Shown one piece after another: positions 58,406 through 64,000 of a DNA stretch of 64,000 bases (position 1 is the stretch's first letter; the number at the start of each line of letters is the position of its first letter). Below the pieces are notes generated by a model, which was given only the letters and a program-made list of their open reading frames with translations, ran no database searches and was not told where the DNA came from. The position numbers and the translations under genes are program-made. The stretch is from Lantana camara (lineage: Eukaryota; Streptophyta; Magnoliopsida; Lamiales; Verbenaceae), in contig CM074861.1 of the NCBI GenBank assembly GCA_037501455.1, positions 37,092,001-37,156,000 of the forward strand, read 5' to 3'.

Positions 58406-60131
58406 CAGTGATGATCATGTCATCTACATATATGATCAGACATGTGATCTTTTCACCCCTTTTTTTCAGGAACAAAGTATGATCAGAATTACTCTGCTTA
58501 TACCCGTACCGCTTCATAGCTACGGTGAATCTCCCAAACCATGCCCTCGGAGATTGTTTCAAGCCATACATTGCCTTTTTCAGTTTACACACTTCATGGG
58601 TACCAAATTCGTGAGAAAACCCAGGCGGAACCTCCATGTACACTTCCTCCGTAAGATCGCCATGAAGGAAGGCATTCTTTACATCAAACTGATGAAGAGG
58701 CCAATTCTGGTTAGCAGCCACTGAAAAAAGTACCCGAATGGTGTCGATCTTTGCCACTGGAGAGAAGGTCTCGGCATAATCCACCCCATAGGTCTGGGTG
58801 TAGCCTTTAGCAACTAGGCGGGCCTTATATCGCTCAATTGACTCATCAGCCTTTCTCTTAATAGTATACACCCAATGACATCCAACTGGTTTCTTTTCTG
58901 GAGGTTTCTGGCATTTCTCCCAAGTGCTATTCTTCCTTAATGCCTTCATCTCGTCCTCCATTGCCTGTTTCCACTGTGGGATTTGTATAGCTTCTTCCAC
59001 ATTCCATGGTACCTCATCTGTATAGATAGCAGTCGAAAATGCTTTTGCTGAGTCGGTTAGACTCCCCCTGACTAAGTTAGCCATTGGGTACTTCTGCATT
59101 CTGGGCTCATGCTCTGGTATGTACCTTTTAGGTGGTACGCCACGGGTACTCCGAGCTGGGAGTACATACTTGTCTGTATTTGTTTCCCCTGCAGTGTTAG
59201 AAGAAGTAGTAGATATGGAATTTGTATGATCCAAATTATCTGTACTAGCTTCAACTGTACTAACCTCATGGATACCGACGGGGGGAGATAATGGTGGCGT
59301 GGCCAACTCTTCTGTATCATGCGAAGGGGACGGACACGAACCACCACTGTCAGAAGACAAAGCCGTAGGACAGAGCCATTCTATTGGGTCCTTACAGTGC
59401 TCTCCCTCTACACTAGATTGGCGAGAGGCCAAGAAAAAATAGTCATTTTCCACAAAATCACAATCCATTGTGACAAACATTCGTTGAATCTTAGGGTTAT
59501 AACACCGGTATCCCTTTTGATTAATCCCATACCCAACAAAGACACACTTCTCAACACATGGTTCTAGCTTGTTTCTATCTGAGGTAGGGATATGGACAAA
59601 GACAGAGCACCCAAAGACCTGGGGTGTGAGGTTGGGAATTGTCAAGGCAAGGTTATATTCATGAAGAGTTTGTAAAGGTGTGCGGAAGCGTAGTATGTTT
59701 GTAGGAAGGCGATTGGCCAGATAGGCTGTTGTGGCTAAGGCTTCAGGCCAATATGATGAGGGAACATGGGACTCAATCATCAAAGCCCGAGTGATCTCCA
59801 AAAGGAACCGATTTTTGCGTTCAGCGACCCCATTTTGTTGTGGTGTATAGGGACAAGTGGTTTGGTGGATGAGCCCATTATCAGAAAAGAAGGACTGCAT
59901 GTTACGGTTCACAAATTCCCCCCCATTGTCGGACCGAAGAATTTGAACTTGAGCCCTAAATTGAGTTTGAACCATCCGAAAAAACTGAGTGAATTTGTCA
60001 AAAACTTCAGATTTGCCTTTTAAGAAATAAACCCAACACATTCTAGTGTAATCATCAATGAATGTTACAAAATACTGAAAACCACCCCCACCAATAATTG
60101 GAGCTGGGCCCCAAACATCAGAATGAATCAA
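58368..60131 (-). pseudogene. Element 6 integrase and reverse transcriptase, 587 open codons
   Basis: The longest open frame in the window. Integrase motifs in order: HSDVWGP (first Asp, residue 5), YFVTFIDDYTR, ILRSDNGGEF (second Asp), TPQQNGVAERKN (Glu), YLANRLPT, VFGC and MFVTMDCDF. Reverse transcriptase follows: WKQAMEDEMKAL, GCHWVYTIK, YKARLVAKGYTQ, FSPVAKIDTIRVL, HQFDVKNAFLHGDLTEEVYMEVPPGF, KAMYGLKQSPRAW and catalytic YVDDMIITGND. It ends at a stop created by the 31-bp duplication. The N-terminal gag, protease and start of integrase lie beyond Element 4. Confidence 0.9.
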
Positions 60132-60148
60132 TGAAAAAGGGGTATCAA

Positions 60149-62435
60149 TGTTGGAAAACAGGAATCAGAAAGCAACGGAAATTTAAAAATTTTTCCAACA
60201 AAAGGATCTTGGACTCCCAATCGTGTATCCAAATTCGTAGAGATCAAGAAACTCACTTGGGTAGTAGCTTTCTTGACACGTTTTGAGCCGCCCTCAAACG
60301 CGCTTCATGCGGTAATGGCAACCCGTTCCTCGAAATCTCTTTCTACTTCAGAATCCATTGTAGGGATAACAATCCACACCAACCTAGATTCAAATCATGT
60401 TATGGAAGTTCTTAACAATATAACATAAAGAAAGAAACATGAAACAAGAAAGAGATGATTGAAACTCCCTTCGAAAACCAGTTTTGCGAAAGTAGAAATC
60501 TGCCAGCCATAAAACCCTCGTGAAAAAATTCATCCTTCAGGATATCGACGAACGATTTTCGCAATCTTCTTTGGTTCGATTTTTTCACTCGTTTTCTGTT
60601 GGGCTCAGAATCGTTTCATCATCCCTTCTGATCGTTTTACTTGATCCCCTCTTTTTGGTAAAGCTCGAATCTTCAAAACTTCTAACTTGAAGCTCTCTAA
60701 AGATAGTCCACCAACTTGGCTACAATCTAACTACTAAGGATGCTAGTTCTCTAGTTAGTGTTTAGGCTTAACCTAGGGTTTCGTTTATTTTGGAGAAAGG
60801 ATGGTGTTCAACACATGAACCAAAAGAATTCTCAATTAGCTCTAAGGGGAGCATGAGCTCCCCTATTTATAGGAGAGGGAGAGGAACGCCGAACCTAGTC
60901 CTTGTGGGGCAAGGATTTGGTCCCTCTCTCTTATTACTTGATCATCAAGTAATTTCCAACTTTGACTTTGAATTCAAATTCAAATCAACTTTTAAGAGAA
61001 CTAAAATATCCAAACTATTTTTGGATAATTTTATACTTTATTTATTTAAAATAAATAACTTATTTTATCTAATTAATTAATTCATAATTAATTAACTAGA
61101 TTATTTTCTCCAAAATTAGACTTTCTTTTTAATTCAAAATTAAACCAAAGTCTATTAAATAATTAACACATTTAATTATTTAATATATATATATACAATA
61201 TATATATTTACACGTGTGGGACACGTGTCACAAGGACACGTGTCACTCATGTGACCCACACGTGTGGTTTCACACGTGTGGAACCCTCTTGGCCCGATTA
61301 ACTCGTTTAATCATTTTAAAGCCTCAACTCATGCAACCAAGTTGTTGTGTGTGACCCTCTAGGTTCTCAATTCAATTAGCAGTGACCCTAATTAATTAAT
61401 TCACTAATTAATTAATCAGTCCACAGATTAAACGACCATAGTCTAGCAACAGGTGTTTAACCCCTAGCTGAATTGGAATGTTCGGATTCGACAGAACCTT
61501 TAAGTCATTGATTCATGTGAGATACAATCCTCCTACTTACTATCTCTCAACCAAGATCTAGGGTAAGGGAATAATTAGAACCCTAATAATCTGGTCTTAA
61601 AGCTAAGTGCATTTCATATCCATTTGATCTCAATCCAAGAAACCCTTTTCTTGATGTCTTGATCTACTGCCTTGGCCAAGGACTCCATATGGCATATGAA
61701 TGACTTACACAATAAGAGATCACCTTGCAAATGCAACTGTAGGTCCTTTCTTGATTCTCATTCACTTTCATGAATCACTTGTGCAGCCCCAGCATAAGCC
61801 TTGAATCAGTTGTCTAAGGCGACACCCTTTAAAGCTTATACCTAAGACTACAGAGTTAACTCATAAAGTGACAAGGAACCTCAAGTCTAAGGATCAATTA
61901 ATCACATCAATGACTCGTGAGATATTTCCTAATCTGGAAGTTTCCATTTCCTGAAATAGAAACTTCCTTTCCCATTTAGGAATCTTCTCACACGGGGCAC
62001 CTCAGTGAACTTATTTATTGAAGTAAGCACCCTCATGTATCACGCACGTATCAACTATACACTTTGCACCTACATGAAACAAGGTGGTCCTTCTTAAGGG
62101 CGTGATCCCACAAGCAAGCCTTAGAGGAGTCAGGTTGACACTCCCACTGTCTGTAAGACTCATCGGCTTGGAGTATTTTACTAATCATGACTTATGTGAT
62201 ATAGGGCTTGTTTCATGAACCATTTCACCTAAATGGTAGAGTCCTAAAGTCATCAGGATTAGGGGAGTTCTCATACATGCACAACTAAAGTAAACGCATA
62301 CCAAACAAGAGCATATAAAGAAGTGTTTGCCTATGATATTAATCAATCGTATATTATTCAAAGATTGTCTGTGATACTAGGAAAGTCCCAAAACGGATTA
62401 TGACTAATCGGCTTTCTAGGGCACTATTCCTAACA
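60149..62435 (-). repeat. Element 4 3' LTR, mosaic
   Basis: 2287 bp. 60149-60240 and 60650-62320 match the Element 1 LTR. 60241-60460 and the last part, about 62325-62435, match the solo LTR at 463-2513 better. 60460-60650 matches neither by eye. Confidence 0.8.
61210..61281 (-). promoter_or_regulatory. G-box array in Element 4 LTR
   Basis: Repeated ACGTG cores, including GACACGTGTC-type and CACACGTGTG palindromes, at the same relative place as in Element 1 LTRs. A CCTATTTATAGG box lies near 60862-60873, downstream on the minus strand. Confidence 0.6.
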
Positions 62436-62450
62436 ATCTCCCACTTGCCC

Positions 62451-64000
62451 GTAAAAGCCATTTAGGTACTCTAAGTCCCATCTTCTCAAGATGCACTTTG
62501 AGAGCCTATTGACTTTGGGCGTTTCCAAAGTAGATCTGCTATATTCTCTGCTGATGTGACCCTCTTGTTTACACATCTCTTAGGAAAACACCTTTTCCTT
62601 ATAAAGTGATTCGTAATCACGTGTTCAGTCTCTTGGTGAGGTCTTGGTTCTCTTACTTGAGCAACCATCCATTTTATCATACAATATGATAAAGGAGTTG
62701 TTTCATGCTAGGAACTTCATCTAACCAGTTAGATGGAGTTTCTTACCCAAACACTTAACTTAGCGTTATATAATACGACTAAGTTCTCAACTACGATAGT
62801 CGAGTTTTGTAATGTCCGTCCTTGGAACCCCTTTCCAACACATTGCATTACCATTCTGGTAGAAGTTGTACCCTTTCAATGATTTCATAATCATCTATGT
62901 TTGATGAAACAATTACATCAAAATATCCTTTCAATGATAAGATCTTTTGGGCTCTGTATACTAATACATATCCTCATTTCTTCTCAAGTACTCTGAGGAC
63001 ATCCTTTACAGAGATCTAATGACCTTCTCTGAGGTCATATTAGATTCGGCCCACTACGCTTAGTGTTGCGCCATATCAAGTCTAGTACATAACATTTCAT
63101 ACATTATGCACCCTTTTACTTAAAGGGATTTTGGACATTCTAACTTTCTTAAAGTTATCTTAGGACACATACTCTTCAAAAGAGATGTTCCATTGTCCCT
63201 ACTAAACTCCTTTTAGTATTATGGTTATGTACTCGTTTTTTGATAATCCTTTTATTCTCTTAGATCTATCTTCTATAGATCTGAATGTCGAGAATTTAGG
63301 ATAATCACTAACATCTTTCGTGTCAAATTGTTTCTTAAACAAGAATTGGTAACTTTCACGTTATCCTTGACATTCCTAATGAGAAGGATATCGTCTTCTA
63401 AAGAACCAAAAATTGACTCTGACATCACTAACTTTCATATGTACACTTTTAAGACTTATTCGACTTCCATCTGTGCCAAACGATTTGACTATCCTATGGA
63501 ATCGAATTGTCTAACTCCTAGAAGCCTTTATCAATCCACAGATTGACTTTAGGGATTTGTATACCTTATGCATACTCCCACTGAATATGAGATTTATAGA
63601 AATACCTTATTTCAGTCTCTTTCAATCTCATATTGAACAAGATAGTTCTCATATTCATTTATCATATCTCATAATCAGAATATGAGGATGTGATAAACAC
63701 AATCCAAATGGACTTTTGCATTTCAAACGTCAAGAAGGTTGTAATGCTTTCATTCACTCGAAGCTGCACGAGCTTGATCCTATCAGGTGGATCAACCAAG
63801 GTCAAAACTTGGTTCGAGTATATGGAATCTATATTGGATTTCAAGGCTTGCTTACACTACTCAGATTCCAAATCTGACAGTGTCTCCTCTTCAAGTAATT
63901 CCTTGGCTATCTAGGAATGCGTTCTAAACACGTCTTAAGAGAAGGGTTTCACACGTGTACATGCTCTAAAATTTGGCTAAGTTTTATCAGATGGGCTCGT
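62451..64000 (-). pseudogene. Element 4 RNase H and reverse transcriptase, heavily decayed
   Basis: Minus-strand readings near 62486-62680 (AQVREPRPHQETEHVITN...RVTSAENIADLL) correspond to the C-terminal RNase H of Element 1, with small deletions. DNA near 62940-63700 aligns in outline with the reverse transcriptase of Elements 1 and 2, with short deletions throughout. No open frame exceeds about 75 codons. Although the LTR is well preserved, the coding body is the most eroded of the copia copies. Confidence 0.7.

Larger units (their letters stand above)
57250..60148 (-). mobile_element. Element 6: nearly intact copia element, 3' half
   Basis: Minus-strand copia element whose right (5') part lies beyond Element 4 and outside the window. 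The 3' LTR ends at 57435 (CAACA), abutting a CTCCCCCTCAAG polypurine tract. Its left limit is uncertain (57250 or 57285 are TG positions). RNase H, reverse transcriptase and integrase follow with only two visible lesions: a 31-bp tandem duplication at 58344-58405 and one stop near 58031. It is interrupted at 60148 in the integrase core by Element 4. Confidence 0.85.
60149..64000 (-). mobile_element. Element 4: copia element inserted in Element 6, runs off the window
   Basis: The 3' LTR at 60149-62435 (TGTTGG...CCTAACA) is followed by the polypurine tract GGGCAAGTGGGAGAT (minus strand) at 62436-62450 and a strongly decayed copia pol. The presumed left duplication is ATCAA at 60144-60148; the right end is outside the window. 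It is related to Element 1 by LTR, tract and pol similarity, but the pol has many gaps. Confidence 0.85.

Noticed and set aside
60790..61080. A 96-codon plus-strand frame in the Element 4 LTR
   Set aside because: Lies wholly in LTR DNA and is not kept open in the related LTRs at 3929 and 12120.

Overview
This window looks like nuclear DNA from a dicot-like flowering plant. It is AT-rich, holds almost no host coding sequence, and is dominated by nested retrotransposons (Ty1/copia, long solo LTRs of probable Ty3/gypsy type, a plant L1-type LINE) plus small DNA transposons (MULE, PIF/Harbinger, CACTA). The only recognisable host gene is a frameshifted major-latex-protein/Bet v 1-like gene at 51776-52316. 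No rRNA, tRNA, CRISPR array or prokaryotic-style operon was seen. The species cannot be named from the sequence.

Left part (1-20816). A decayed plus-strand LINE is scattered over 1-462, 2519-3010 and 16277 to about 17745. It was broken by a solo copia LTR (463-2513, target-site duplication ATCAC) and by a long solo LTR (3011-16271, TSD GGGAG). That solo LTR was itself split by a complete 10.1-kb copia element on the minus strand (Element 1, 3929-14070, TSD GATAT). A second long solo LTR lies at 17970-20816 (TSD ATAAA).

Middle part (20817-45427). Host-like intergenic DNA at 21200-22310 is a diverged copy of the region upstream of the latex-protein gene at 48430-51690. Next comes a copia remnant (Element 7). 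It is split by an old, integrase-less copia element (Element 3, 23186-36514), which is split in turn by a young 10.06-kb copia element (Element 2, 24658-34714, TSD AGAAC, two LTRs of exactly 1962 bp). A third long solo LTR (36619-45422, TSD ACTAA) contains a 4.9-kb copia element with short 213-bp LTRs (Element 5, 37713-42613, TSD GATTG).

Right part (45428-64000). This holds a probable LTR fragment, a 28-base poly-G run, a MULE MITE (47523-47919), a MULE carrying a GC-rich gene-like insert (49038-50577), an abutting Harbinger-like MITE (50588-51065), the latex-protein pseudogene, a CACTA element nested in a MULE (53008-54936), and another MULE with a nested retroelement fragment (55307-56696). 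A nearly intact copia element (Element 6, about 57250 rightward) follows. It is interrupted by a copia element with a mosaic LTR (Element 4, 60149 to beyond the window end).

How the parts fit. All copia bodies lie on the minus strand, so each 5' LTR is the right-hand copy. Every copia coding region visible has at least two stops or frame breaks, so anything still moving would need proteins supplied from elsewhere. The points most worth following up are a templated patch over the integrase active site of Element 1, a four-copy repeated motif at matching spacing in the leaders of Elements 1 and 2, a conserved splice-site-like layout in the three long solo LTRs, and G-box arrays in three copia LTRs.
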